The notes under the pieces are model-generated. The model made no database searches. It was not told the DNA's origin and saw nothing but the letters and a program-made list of their open reading frames with translations. Positions 1-8,942 of a DNA stretch of 64,000 nt are shown here, piece by piece. The position numbers were made by a program, and so were the translations under genes. Source of the DNA: Bin5 sp965221145 (GTDB lineage: Bacteria; Chloroflexota; Anaerolineae; Caldilineales; Caldilineaceae); NCBI GenBank assembly GCA_965221145.1, contig OZ244877.1, positions 2,232,001 to 2,296,000 on the forward strand. The letters run 5' to 3'. Position 1 is the stretch's first letter. Each line of letters starts with the position of its first letter.

Positions 1-691
1 TATGCTTGGAGGTCGCAGGTTATGCAATGCGGCGAAGCTGTATGCGAAACCGGAATCCACCGCTTTCGGCACGTTAAGAGCGGAAAGAAGCACTTTGACA
101 TCGTCCCAGAATTACAGTATGATGGCTGCCGTCTGACATGGAAATGACGTTCCGAGGACAGACGACAACTTCCCCCACTTAGCCCTCGAAGTGGAACTGT
201 TGCTCCCGTCTGCGGAATTCTTCCCAACAATCCTTTTGCCAAGTTTACAACAGTTATAGTTCCCAAGGTGTTGTTTACCTGCATCAACGAACCTGCCAAC
301 AATACCATCTTTGCCAAAGACGCTGCCAATCTAAGCCAAAAAAGCTGGGGTCGAAGTCAGGCCAAAGCACCTTCTTTTCATAGGCGCGACCTGATTGCGT
401 TCCGGCGTCACAGGATGTGTCTGACGCTCTAGCTGTAAGCGAACTTGGTATCGCGTCCGCGTGCCGATGCCGAGCGTCGCACAGAGGCGCTTGAGCAGAT
501 ACCTTACCCCCGGCTTTCGTTTTGCGGGCAGTAATCTTGCTGCGAGAGAAGGTGATCAAGGAGATAGAGAGGAATAAATCACTTCTGTTTTGGTGACTTC
601 AGTTCGACGCCGCCATTTCATCCAGATTCAGGCAGGATCCGATTGCGCGCCGCTTTGGAGCGCAAACCATTCAGTAAGAAGTGAACAAGCT
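1..691. other. Gene-free leader region
   Basis: I see no convincing gene here. The only longer open frame (minus strand, about 284-559) has an arginine-, serine- and tryptophan-rich composition and no family signature. The segment ends at the supported start of the ABC binding protein at 692. No clear terminator or promoter could be assigned. Confidence 0.5.
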
Positions 692-2440
692 ATGTCGAGA
701 AATCGATGGCAGTTGATCGTGGGCCTGGTTGTGGTCTTCAGCGTCATGCTCACTGCCTGTGTCGCGCCGTCCGAGCCGGCCGGCGGAGGGATGGAATCGT
801 TGGCAGAGTCGGACGGCATGATGCAGAAGGTGATGAAGCCCGATGACGCGGCCGACAACCAGATCCTGACCGTGGTGCATGAGGGCGGTTGCGGCTCCGG
901 CCCCTTTCCCGGCATCGACTATGGCAGCCCCTGTAACTTCGGGCACATGTTCATGCCGCCCTTCCTCGTGGACATCGACGGGAACGTGATGCCCGGCCTG
1001 TTCACCACGGACTGGGAAGCCAACGATGATTTCACCCAGTACATCTTCCACATCCAGGAGGATGCGGTATGGTCCGACGGCAAGCCTGTTACGGCCCAGG
1101 ATGCGCTCGACTGGTGGAACTTCATCTTTCACTCGGACCGCAACTCATGGCCACGCAACTTCGTCATGGGCGCGGTCAAGGGCATCGACGAGTTCGCCGA
1201 CGGCGAGACCGAGACAATCGCCGGCCTCATCGCCCTGGATGACAAGACGATCAAGGTGGAGCTATGGCGCTCCGAAGGCTCGCTGCCCCAACTTTGGGGC
1301 TTCCGCGAAGCCGCGCCCGCCCGCTTTGGCCAGTACGCCGATCTGCTGGAGCGAGCCGACGAGTTCGCCGATGCCAGGGATTGGCGCGGCGCTATGGCGG
1401 AACGCTTCTTCCAGGGTGAGAACGCAGCCGACCTGATCGTCAGTGGTCCCTTCAAGCCGACCCACCTGTCGCCTGAGCCGGATGCCATCTACCGCTTCGA
1501 GCGCAATCCCATGTGGTGGGGCGAGCCTACGCTCCTGGACGGCATCGAAGCCACGACCATCCGTGACTTCCAGACAATGCTTCGCATGTTTGAGAATGAG
1601 GAGATCGACATTGCCCTGAATCTGGCTGGTCCGTCGTCGGTGCTCCTGCGCAAGAACCAGCCGGATGCCTTCCGCGAAGTTCCGATTTCAGCTTTCTGGG
1701 CCATGTACTTCCTCACCGAGAAAGAGCCGGTTGACGACGTAAACCTGCGCCGTGCGCTGATGTCGGCCATCGAGTGGGAGAAGGTAGCCGAAATTGCTTG
1801 GGAAGGTGAGCAGGCTCCCAGCAACGCCGGCAGCCCGATGGCCCCGGCCTACCAGTGCTTCGACGCCAATTTCCAACCCTACCCCTTCAATCCTGAACGG
1901 GCGAAAGAGTTCCTGGCCGAGTCCAAATACGGTCCGACCGGGGACACCGTGCCCAAGATTCGCGTCCTGACAGGTGGGAGTGATCCGCCAAGCATTCGAG
2001 CCGCCCGGATCATCCAGGAAATGTGGCGAGTGAACCTGGACATCGAGGATGTTGAGATCAAGAACGCCGAGTCCGAGTTCGTCGACGGTGAGGGATTGGT
2101 AGCCATCCGCGTCACCATCAGCGGCACCTTCCTGCCACGGCCGGGCCACCTGCTGAAAACGATGGCCCACACCCGCGGGGGGGTCTACCAGTCGTGGACG
2201 CATTACACCGAAGAGGGCTGGGATGAGGAGATCGATGCGCTCCTTTCGATGGATCCCAGCAGCGCCGACTACTGTGATCAGTCAATGGCCATGCTGGAGA
2301 AGTTCACCGATGCCGCGCTCGTAATCCCGACCGGCTACATTCGCGGCTGGTATCAGATTCAGCCGTGGGTCGGTGGCTATCGTCAGAGTCGCATCAGCTT
2401 CTGGCACACGATGACGGAAACCTACCGGAAAGAGCGATAA
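692..2440 (+). CDS. ABC transporter substrate-binding lipoprotein (SBP_bac_5, oligopeptide/dipeptide type)
   Basis: Extracytoplasmic solute receptor of a peptide/nickel-type ABC importer, 582 aa, normal for SBP_bac_5 (500-600). I chose the ATG at 692 rather than the upstream TTG at 590 because it starts a clean lipoprotein signal: MSRNR, a hydrophobic core and the lipobox LTAC near residue 24, so the mature protein should be a lipid-anchored surface receptor. The family signature VWSDGKPVTAQD is present about 120 residues in, followed by the long two-lobed domain to the end. A broken oppC-type permease follows at 2680 and no oppB partner remains, so this receptor has probably lost its own membrane subunits. 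Substrate cannot be read from sequence. A full DppABC-like set lies at 36.9-40.7 kb on the other strand. Confidence 0.9.
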   Translation: MSRNRWQLIVGLVVVFSVMLTACVAPSEPAGGGMESLAESDGMMQKVMKPDDAADNQILTVVHEGGCGSGPFPGIDYGSPCNFGHMFMPPFLVDIDGNVMPGLFTTDWEANDDFTQYIFHIQEDAVWSDGKPVTAQDALDWWNFIFHSDRNSWPRNFVMGAVKGIDEFADGETETIAGLIALDDKTIKVELWRSEGSLPQLWGFREAAPARFGQYADLLERADEFADARDWRGAMAERFFQGENAADLIVSGPFKPTHLSPEPDAIYRFERNPMWWGEPTLLDGIEATTIRDFQTMLRMFENEEIDIALNLAGPSSVLLRKNQPDAFREVPISAFWAMYFLTEKEPVDDVNLRRALMSAIEWEKVAEIAWEGEQAPSNAGSPMAPAYQCFDANFQPYPFNPERAKEFLAESKYGPTGDTVPKIRVLTGGSDPPSIRAARIIQEMWRVNLDIEDVEIKNAESEFVDGEGLVAIRVTISGTFLPRPGHLLKTMAHTRGGVYQSWTHYTEEGWDEEIDALLSMDPSSADYCDQSMAMLEKFTDAALVIPTGYIRGWYQIQPWVGGYRQSRISFWHTMTETYRKER

Positions 2441-2460
2441 GCCTGCTGTTGGTGAAGCAA

Positions 2461-2519
2461 TTTGAAGATTTTTTGGCGGACATATTCTTGATTGTGGCGC
2501 CAATACAAAAATCTTCAAA
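2461..2519. repeat. Dispersed palindromic repeat, copy 1
   Basis: A 59-bp imperfect palindrome. The left arm is TTTGAAGATTTTTTGGCG at 2461-2478; the right arm ends CAAAAATCTTCAAA at 2519 and contains GGCGCCAATA. A second copy sits at 50929-50988 with a compensatory change in the arm (GAAGA/TCTTC here, GAAGG/CCTTC there). This suggests a REP/REPIN-like mobile hairpin rather than chance. Confidence 0.7.
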
Positions 2520-2605
2520 CATCGCCCTGGCCGCCAGTGATGGTGCCTGGTAATTCCGCCGCAACGTCTGCTGCTCGATTCGGGCAGCCCTATCACAAGC
2601 ACAAA

Positions 2606-2648
2606 GTCCCAGACAGGAAGATGTTCGACCGGTCTTCCTGTCTGGGAC
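2606..2648. repeat. Perfect 16-bp inverted repeat (hairpin)
   Basis: GTCCCAGACAGGAAGA at 2606-2621 is exactly mirrored by TCTTCCTGTCTGGGAC at 2633-2648, with an 11-nt loop. No T-run follows on either side, so it is not an obvious intrinsic terminator. It lies between the binding-protein gene and the permease remnant and may mark a deletion junction or a repeat element. Confidence 0.75.
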
Positions 2649-2679
2649 CGAAAGTTGAGAGGAGAGCGGCGCGCTCGCC

Positions 2680-3077
2680 TTGATCCAGTGGCCCGGCTAC
2701 GCCCGCCTGATCCGTGGACAAATCCTGTCGTTGCGCGAGAAGGAGTTCGTTGAGTCGGCGCGTGCGGTCGGCGTCAGCCAATTAAAGGTGTTGATGCGGC
2801 ATCTGATTCCCAATGCTCTTGGCCCCCTCATTGTGGCTTTTACGTTTGGCTTTGGCGGCGCAATAGTAGCCGAATCAGGCTTGAGTTATCTTGGCGTGGG
2901 CGTGCAGCCGCCCCAGGCCAGTTGGGGCTCGATGATCGCGACAACCAGATGAGCCGGCGCTACCGCCCCTGGCTCGTTGCGGTGCCCGGCCTGACCATCG
3001 CCATCGTCTCACTGGGGATCAACTTCCTGGGCGACGGGCTGAATGATGCCCTGAACCCGCGCCTGGCAGATTCCTGA
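2680..3077 (+). pseudogene. Remnant of OppC/DppC-type ABC permease, truncated and frameshifted
   Basis: Only the C-terminal part of a dipeptide/oligopeptide permease inner-membrane subunit remains. The first segment (2680-2954) carries the EAA-loop region (YARLIRGQILSLREKEFVES, then SARAVG) and the GLSYLGVGVQPPQASWGSMI signature, then hits a TGA. The expected C-terminus (FLGDGLNDALNPR) continues in another frame from about 2949 to the TGA at 3075-3077. The N-terminal half, about 180 residues by comparison with the complete homologue at 36931-37854, is absent, and a stop lies upstream in frame. It presumably once formed a transporter with the lipoprotein at 692. Confidence 0.85.
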
Positions 3078-3119
3078 GAGTCCAATAAATGTCACAATGT
3101 TTAACTGCGCTATAACCTA

Positions 3120-3754
3120 ATGTCGCTAACGATAGAGCAGGAGATTCGCGAGCTGGCTGCCCGTCATCTCTCGGGTTTACAACGTAAGATATCCGATCGG
3201 ATAGAGGAGATGAAACAGGATGACACCTCCCATTTTCTCATTTATCGTATCTTGGGAGTTTCGGTGGAAGAAGGCCAACTGATCGATGTGTACCAGAACA
3301 AGGGCCGTTTCCTCTACAATACTGCGGGCAGATTCTTGGGGAAGCTACAAAGCTGTGTTTTCGCGCAAAATTTTCCGACTCTGGTAGACTTAGAATTCCA
3401 AACACCAGGGGAAGTCGACCGAGGAGATTCGAGATAGATTGTTTGGTTGGGCTTGATGCTATTGAGATAAAATGGCGGGACGCGACGACGGACGGAGATC
3501 ACATCACAAAAGAACATACTCGTATCGCTACGATTGCTGACGCTGGATACATACCTATCCGAGTCATGTATTACTACCCAAATCGAAGTCAGGCCATTCG
3601 TATACAGGAAACATTGGCCACCCTTTATGCAGGGCTCGGTGGGCAGTACCATTATGGAGATTCAGCTTGGGACTATGTAAACAAGCGAACTGAAATAGAC
3701 TTGAAGGCAATCCTTGAATTGCTTGCTGACGAGAATGCAAAGAAGCAGACATGA
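3120..3754 (+). pseudogene. ApaLI-like type II restriction endonuclease, broken by a frameshift
   Basis: Two open segments in different frames together give one protein of about 210 aa. The first (3120-3437) covers the N-terminus through FLYNTAGRFLGK. The second carries RIPNTRGSRPRRFEIDCLVG and then LDAIEIKWRDATTDGDHITK, which reads continuously in the frame of 3443-3754, so a one- or two-base indel near 3380-3395 separates them. The E-I-D...E-I-K arrangement is a PD-(D/E)XK nuclease core, and the IEIKWRDATTDGDH block and YYYPNRSQAIRIQ match my recollection of the ApaLI family. The reading frame ends in an ATGA overlap with the methyltransferase at 3751, so the pair is a classic restriction-modification operon. 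More AT-rich than its flanks, as expected of a transferred cassette. A sequencing or assembly error at the indel is possible. Confidence 0.75.
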
Positions 3755-4992
3755 AAGCACAACTGATTCAGGGCGACTGCTTGGATGTTACTCGCACGTT
3801 AAATTCCGACAGCATCCACCTGGTCTATCTTGACCCGCCCTTTTTCACCCAAAAGACCCATCGACTTCTGACAAGAGATCGCAAACGGGCATTCTCGTTT
3901 GACGACGTCTGGCATTCCCATGCAGAGTACGCCGATTTTCTGCATGAGCGGTTGAAAGAAATAAGACGCGCTATGCATCCTGACGGTTCGATCTTTTTTC
4001 ATTGTGATCGGAATGCCTCACACACCGTCCGGTTTCTCTTGGATGAACTGTTCGGCGTCGGAAACTTTCGATCTGAGATAATCTGGCATTTCAGACGATG
4101 GTCAAATTCCCAGAAAAATCTCCTTCCTGCGCACCAGACAATATACTATTACACGAAATCCGATACTTATACATTCAACACAATTTATAGTGACTATTCC
4201 GTAGCGACAAACGTCGATCAGATTCTGCAGCGACGCAAGCGCGATGCGCATGGTAAGTCTGTCTATGATCGGGATGCAAACGGTGACTTCATTCCGGGAG
4301 GGTCGAAGAAAGGAGTTCCTCTCAGCGATGTGTGGCAAATCCCCTATCTGAACCCCAAGGCGAAAGAGAGGGTCGGGTATCCGACTCAAAAGCCCATTCT
4401 TCTCCTTGAACGAATCATTCAAATGGCTTCCAATGAGAATGACTTGATTCTCGACCCCTTCTGTGGGAGTGGCACGACGCTGGTGGCCGCATCGCTTTTG
4501 AATCGCCGATCTATTAGTATCGACCTATCAAGTGACGCCATCGAAATTTCGCAGAGCCGACTTGCGAAGCCGGTCAGGTCCGAATCGAACCTGATGAAAT
4601 TGGGCCGCGACGCATACAGGACGGCAGATGAAGAAGCGTTAGCGTTACTAAGAGGGCTGGACATTGTGCCTGTACAACGAAATAAGGGTATCGACGCCTT
4701 CCTGAAGGACGACATAGATGGTTGTCCCATCCCGATCCGCGTTCAACGCCTTGACGAGACGATTCCCGAAGCTGCCGCCCAATTGTACAGAGCCGCAAAG
4801 AGTAAGGGAGCGCCCCTTATGTTCCTGATTGCAACAAAATCAGGAGGCTACTTTCCATTCGCAAATGATCTCCCCGCCGAGGTCCGTGTCATTGAAGGGC
4901 CAGCACTATCCGTGGAAAAGTCCCTGGAAAGATTCGAACTTGGTCATCAAGATAGGCTTCCCCCCGCAACTGCGGCAAACCCCAACCCATGA
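3751..4992 (+). CDS. DNA adenine/cytosine-N4 methyltransferase, beta class (partner of ApaLI-like nuclease)
   Basis: Site-specific amino-methyltransferase, 413 aa. Motif order is that of the beta class: catalytic motif IV DPPF near residue 28-31, a target-recognition stretch in the middle, the PTQKP block near 210, then the AdoMet-binding motif I ILDPFCGSGTT near 235-245. Residues after about 285 form an extra C-terminal domain without an obvious motif. The ATG overlaps the nuclease stop as ATGA. It would protect host DNA from the neighbouring nuclease; since that nuclease is frameshifted, this is probably now an orphan methylase. Recognition sequence is not deducible, although the ApaLI kinship of the partner suggests a GTGCAC-like site. 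Confidence 0.88.
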   Translation: MKAQLIQGDCLDVTRTLNSDSIHLVYLDPPFFTQKTHRLLTRDRKRAFSFDDVWHSHAEYADFLHERLKEIRRAMHPDGSIFFHCDRNASHTVRFLLDELFGVGNFRSEIIWHFRRWSNSQKNLLPAHQTIYYYTKSDTYTFNTIYSDYSVATNVDQILQRRKRDAHGKSVYDRDANGDFIPGGSKKGVPLSDVWQIPYLNPKAKERVGYPTQKPILLLERIIQMASNENDLILDPFCGSGTTLVAASLLNRRSISIDLSSDAIEISQSRLAKPVRSESNLMKLGRDAYRTADEEALALLRGLDIVPVQRNKGIDAFLKDDIDGCPIPIRVQRLDETIPEAAAQLYRAAKSKGAPLMFLIATKSGGYFPFANDLPAEVRVIEGPALSVEKSLERFELGHQDRLPPATAANPNP

Positions 4993-5071
4993 AAGAAGCC
5001 GAGTGCAAGGAACAGAATGGCCCGAAGACACGTGGGTCGATCTCTAATTCCTATTTACAGGAGGGATTCGC

Positions 5072-5566
5072 ATGTACGATTGGACTGTGCTGAATCAAGC
5101 GGTCAACGCGACGCTTGCCAGCGGACGCGTATGCGCTCCGGTCTTTGTGCGCTGGACAGCATCTGTTGCGCAGAGCAAGGATGATCTAAAGGAGCTTCTA
5201 GTGGAGATGAGCGCCTTCACCGGGCTTTGGCTGGCTGCCAGCCCGCGACAGCTCTATGCTGCGGGCACCGAGTCGCAGGGGCATCTGTCGCTGGCGCTGG
5301 ACTATGACAATGGCAGTTCAGCTCTGCTAGCACTCACGCTGGCGCACGGCCAGCCCTCGATGGATCTTGCCATCTATGGCGCCAACGGTGCAATCTATCA
5401 CAGAGATATGACGGCTCTCTCTCGTGCGGCTATTGGTGAAGTCTGGGAGGGGGATGATCCTTCCCAGCCTGCGACATGGTCCACCGCGGATGCGCTGGAC
5501 GCGCTTGACCGTTCGCTGGCGGGCAACCAGCCGGTTTCGCTGTCCCACTTTGGAGTACAGCAATGA
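5072..5566 (+). CDS. Gfo/Idh/MocA C-terminal-domain-like protein
   Basis: A 164-aa protein with a textbook ribosome binding site (AGGAGGG, 8 bases upstream). I do not recognise a named family. The middle (LSLALDYDNGSSALLALTL, then DLAIYGANGAIYHRD) resembles the beta-sheet substrate domain of Gfo/Idh/MocA oxidoreductases, but no Rossmann nucleotide-binding domain is present. It ends in an ATGA overlap with a full oxidoreductase at 5563, suggesting translational coupling and possibly joint function. It may be a free-standing accessory domain or a degenerate oxidoreductase. Confidence 0.7.
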   Translation: MYDWTVLNQAVNATLASGRVCAPVFVRWTASVAQSKDDLKELLVEMSAFTGLWLAASPRQLYAAGTESQGHLSLALDYDNGSSALLALTLAHGQPSMDLAIYGANGAIYHRDMTALSRAAIGEVWEGDDPSQPATWSTADALDALDRSLAGNQPVSLSHFGVQQ

Positions 5567-6747
5567 GCGCTCAACGGTTTGGAGTCCTACTGATCTCCGG
5601 CAGGCTGACGCACCAGGAAAACTATGCCTTGGACCTGCGCGCCGACCCTCGCTGCACGCTGGTTGGGCTGTGCGATGAAGCTGACGTCGACTCAGAGCGA
5701 GCGCAGTTGAACCGGCAGTTTGCCGAGGACCTGGACATCCCCTACTGGCCCGCTTTGGATGACGCGTTGGCCAGAGAGGACGTCCATCTCGTTTCGATCT
5801 GCGCCGAACCGGAGCGCCGCGGCCGCCTTGTTGCCCGCTGCGCCGACGCCGGCAAACACGTCTACATCGACAAGCCGATGACCCCATATTTGGCGGATGC
5901 AGACGCGGCCGTCGCCGCGGTCGAACGGGCGGGCGTTCGCAGCCAGATGTTCAGTTCCAATCATCAGGCGTGGGTGCAACAGGCGCGCCAGGTGGTAGAG
6001 TCAGGTGAACTTGGCGAACTGGTGGCCATTCATGTCGATAATCTGTTCGCAAAAGGCCCGGGCGGAACCGCCACGCTGGGCAGTCCTCGACAAGCAATTT
6101 ATCCACCGATTGTTTCCAACTTTGTTGACGCCAAAGCCGAACTATACGCGATGGGCGTCTATGCGCTGGGGCTGGTTTGCCTGATCACCGGGCGCACCGT
6201 CGAGACCGTCTATGGCAGCACGGCCAATTACTTCTTCGAGGCCCACCAACGCCACAATGTCGAGGATTTCGGCTTTCTTTCGCTGGCGCTGCAGGGCGGC
6301 GCGACAGCGACCATCACCGGCGGGCGCGTGGGATGGACCAGCCACGGAGCGGGAGGCACGAATCAGCTCTACTTGATAGGCACGCAAGGCTCCCTGCTGG
6401 TCGACGCCAACTGGCCGCGCCTTGAGGTCTACGCCTCCGGCCCGCCATGGACGCCGCCGCCGGTCAATCCACGCGATCCGATGGGCTTCTGGCGCACCAC
6501 GCAGGAAGAAGTCAACGCCCAGCCCAAACGCAACTTCGCTCCACTTGCCAATATGCTGGATAGCCGCAGCGATGCAAGCCACTTTATCGACTGCATTGTA
6601 GAAGGTCGCGAAAGCGGCATGAATGCACGGCAGGCCGCAGTTCTGACCGAGATTCTGTTGGCAGGCTACAAGTCGGCTGCCGAAGGACGGGTAGTCCGGC
6701 TTCCGCTGGCCCGTACGGCTGAAGGTGTAACGGAGAAGGAGAACTGA
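5563..6747 (+). CDS. Gfo/Idh/MocA family NAD(P)-dependent oxidoreductase
   Basis: 394 aa, usual length. The N-terminal half is a Rossmann fold (GVLLISGRLTHQENYALDLR, acidic residue at the end of the second strand in VGLCDEAD), followed by YIDKPM, the variant of the family's EKP motif that carries the catalytic lysine. The C-terminal half is the alpha/beta substrate domain. The usual H-x-x-x-D near the active site is not obvious (YALGLVCLITG occupies that place), so chemistry may differ from classical sugar dehydrogenases. It overlaps the upstream gene by 4 bases and is followed 78 bases later by an Ldh-type dehydrogenase. Substrate unknown. Confidence 0.88.
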   Translation: MSAQRFGVLLISGRLTHQENYALDLRADPRCTLVGLCDEADVDSERAQLNRQFAEDLDIPYWPALDDALAREDVHLVSICAEPERRGRLVARCADAGKHVYIDKPMTPYLADADAAVAAVERAGVRSQMFSSNHQAWVQQARQVVESGELGELVAIHVDNLFAKGPGGTATLGSPRQAIYPPIVSNFVDAKAELYAMGVYALGLVCLITGRTVETVYGSTANYFFEAHQRHNVEDFGFLSLALQGGATATITGGRVGWTSHGAGGTNQLYLIGTQGSLLVDANWPRLEVYASGPPWTPPPVNPRDPMGFWRTTQEEVNAQPKRNFAPLANMLDSRSDASHFIDCIVEGRESGMNARQAAVLTEILLAGYKSAAEGRVVRLPLARTAEGVTEKEN

Positions 6748-6825
6748 CCGGACATTGCTTACGCGGCAATGCCGGGCACGAACGGGAACATTGCACACCA
6801 GACGCTTCAAGAACAGGGGTCCCGC

Positions 6826-7860
6826 ATGACAACATCGAATCGCCATTCAGCCGAACATCTGCAACAGATCAGCCAGAAGCTATTTGTGGCCGCGGGTACG
6901 CCGGATGACATCGCGGCGACGGTTTCGGAAATCATTGTCAACGCCAACCTTGCCGGTCACGACTCGCACGGTGTCCAGTTCGTCCCCATGTACCTGGATC
7001 GAATCGAGGCCGGCGACATCGCACAATCCGCCTACCCGGAAATTGTGCGTGAGACCGCCAATACATTGCACGTAGACGGCCACAACGGATTCGGCCATCA
7101 CATGAGCCGTAAGGCCATGGACTGGGCCATCGAAAGGGCCAGGCGGTCAGCCGTCTGCTGCGTCACCTTCCAAAACTCAACGCACATTGGCCGCCTGGGC
7201 GACTACGCCGAACAGGCCGCCAAGGCCGGCTGCGTAACACTGATTACATTGGGCTGGGCGTCTCCAGAAGCAGGATCGCAGGTGGTCCCCTTCGGCGGCG
7301 CGCGCCCCGTCCTGGGAACCAACCCAATCGCGGTCGGCATTCCCACCGGCGACGACGCCCCCTTCGTAATCGACTTTGCCACGAGCGTGATCGCAGGGGG
7401 CAAGATTCTCGTCGCCCGCAGCAAGAGCGCGGACCTGCCGGCCGGCGCAATTGTCGATAAGAACGGGCGGCCCAGCACCGACCCGGAGGACTATTTTGAC
7501 GGCGGCTCTCTCCTGCCCTTTGGCGGCCACAAAGGCTATGCGCTGTCGCTGTTCTTCAGTCTCATGGGCGGCCTGGCCGGTGGTTTCGCCTCAGAGGAGA
7601 CCGCCATGTCGGGTCTGTTCATGCAGGTCTACGACGTGGCCGCCTTCTCATCTCTTGAAGCATATCAACAAAATGTCCGCGCCGTGTTGGATGGCATCAA
7701 GGCGACACCACCGGCCCCGGGCTATGACGAAGTCCTGGTACCTGGCGATTTTGAGTACCGTTCCCGGCAGCAGCGTTTGGCCGAGGGGATCGAAGTGCCG
7801 TCAGAGACGTTCCAGAAAATTGAAGCGTGGGCGGACAAACTGAATGTTTCACTAGAGTAG
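6826..7860 (+). CDS. Malate/L-lactate dehydrogenase family (Ldh_2) oxidoreductase
   Basis: 344 aa. NAD(P)-dependent dehydrogenase of the malate/L-lactate/ureidoglycolate/2,3-diketogulonate group, which uses a non-Rossmann fold. Visible family blocks: GHDSHGVQFVPMYLDRI near residue 45, NSTHIGRLGDYAEQAA near 118, GTNPIAVGIPT near 165, FATSVIAGGK, and PFGGHKGYALSL near 228. I chose the ATG at 6826 because it follows an AGGGG ribosome binding site and begins the family's helical N-terminus (HSAEHLQQISQKLF). Likely oxidises or reduces a 2-hydroxy/2-keto acid produced by the neighbouring oxidoreductases and the aldolase at 11427. Confidence 0.9.
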   Translation: MTTSNRHSAEHLQQISQKLFVAAGTPDDIAATVSEIIVNANLAGHDSHGVQFVPMYLDRIEAGDIAQSAYPEIVRETANTLHVDGHNGFGHHMSRKAMDWAIERARRSAVCCVTFQNSTHIGRLGDYAEQAAKAGCVTLITLGWASPEAGSQVVPFGGARPVLGTNPIAVGIPTGDDAPFVIDFATSVIAGGKILVARSKSADLPAGAIVDKNGRPSTDPEDYFDGGSLLPFGGHKGYALSLFFSLMGGLAGGFASEETAMSGLFMQVYDVAAFSSLEAYQQNVRAVLDGIKATPPAPGYDEVLVPGDFEYRSRQQRLAEGIEVPSETFQKIEAWADKLNVSLE

Positions 7861-7884
7861 GTGGAAAAGGGGAGGAGCAAGACG

Positions 7885-8937
7885 ATGCAGAATAGTTATC
7901 GCGTTGGTGTGGTTGGCCTTTCGGGCATTGCTGCGAACCGGCCTGCCCCGGAACCGGACAGTATCTTAACGACGCCCAGCCCATCCTCACATCTGAGCGC
8001 CTACAGCCATCTACCCCAGACGGATGTGGTCGCCGTCTGTGAACTGAAGACGGAACTGTTCGAGAAAGTGGCGCAGACATGGGGGCAGGAGTTCGGTGAA
8101 CTGGAGACTTACACCGACTACAATGCCATGATCGAGCGGGAAAACCTGGATATACTGAGCGTGTGCACCTCGGACAACCGTCACGCGGATATTGTCGTCG
8201 CTGCTGCTGAGGCCGGCGTCAAGGGCATCATCTGCGAGAAGCCCATGGCAACAACGGTTGATGAATGCACGCGCATGATCGAAGCCTGCGAGGCCAATGG
8301 CGCAATCATCTCTGTGGACCACACCAATCGCTGGAAGCCGCACTACGACGTGGCAAGAGAAGCGATACGCAGCGGCTCGATTGGAGAGGTGCAGCGCATC
8401 GTCGGCCACCTGGGCGGCCCGCGTGCAATGCTTTTCCGTAATGGCACGCACCTGGTTGACGGTGTCTGTTTCTTCGCCGACTCCGATCCTGAGTGGGTCT
8501 TCGCCGAACTTGAACCGGGCTACGATCATTATGACAGGTATCTGGGCGACGGCGGACGCGACCCGGCAACCGATCCGGCCGGCTCCGGTTACATTCATTT
8601 CCGCAATGGCGTACGCGCCTTTATCAACGCCACCAAGAGCCAGTTTCCGGCCAGTTTAGCCATTCAGATCTACGGCGAAACCGGCATGATCGATGTCCAC
8701 AACAGCCGCGTCATTCGCCGCGACCGCAACACGACCGAGTTCTTCCCTTTCCCCTCTCACCAGCTTACCGGAATACCGGCTTGCGTCGCTGAACTGATCG
8801 ATGTGATTGATAACGGCGGCGACCTGCTAAGCCCGGCGCGGGAGGCCAAGAAGACGGTTGAGGTGCTGGTCGGCTTTTTGCAATCCCATGCGCGCGGCAA
8901 CGTGCGCGTCGACCTGCCGCTGCCGCCGGGGCACTGA
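7885..8937 (+). CDS. Gfo/Idh/MocA family oxidoreductase
   Basis: 350 aa; start ATG at 7885 with a strong GGAGGAG ribosome binding site 7 bases upstream, preferred over the GTG at 7861. Rossmann N-terminus (VGVVGLSGIA) carries an extra proline- and serine-rich loop before VVAVCELKTE. The catalytic motif is ICEKPMA, and NGTHLVDGVCFF supplies the family's His and Asp. Second of four full-length members of this family in the window. It sits 24 bases after the Ldh-type gene in one apparent operon. Confidence 0.9.
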   Translation: MQNSYRVGVVGLSGIAANRPAPEPDSILTTPSPSSHLSAYSHLPQTDVVAVCELKTELFEKVAQTWGQEFGELETYTDYNAMIERENLDILSVCTSDNRHADIVVAAAEAGVKGIICEKPMATTVDECTRMIEACEANGAIISVDHTNRWKPHYDVAREAIRSGSIGEVQRIVGHLGGPRAMLFRNGTHLVDGVCFFADSDPEWVFAELEPGYDHYDRYLGDGGRDPATDPAGSGYIHFRNGVRAFINATKSQFPASLAIQIYGETGMIDVHNSRVIRRDRNTTEFFPFPSHQLTGIPACVAELIDVIDNGGDLLSPAREAKKTVEVLVGFLQSHARGNVRVDLPLPPGH

Positions 8938-8942
8938 GGCCG

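Noticed and set aside
284..559. Minus-strand open frame of 91 codons
   Set aside because: No ribosome binding site, no family signature, and a composition like translated noncoding DNA.
2606..2648. Intrinsic terminator
   Set aside because: The stem is strong, but no T-run follows on either strand.
3380..3400. Programmed ribosomal frameshift in the ApaLI-like gene
   Set aside because: No slippery heptamer or downstream structure is evident, and restriction enzymes of this family are single frame; mutation or sequencing error is simpler.
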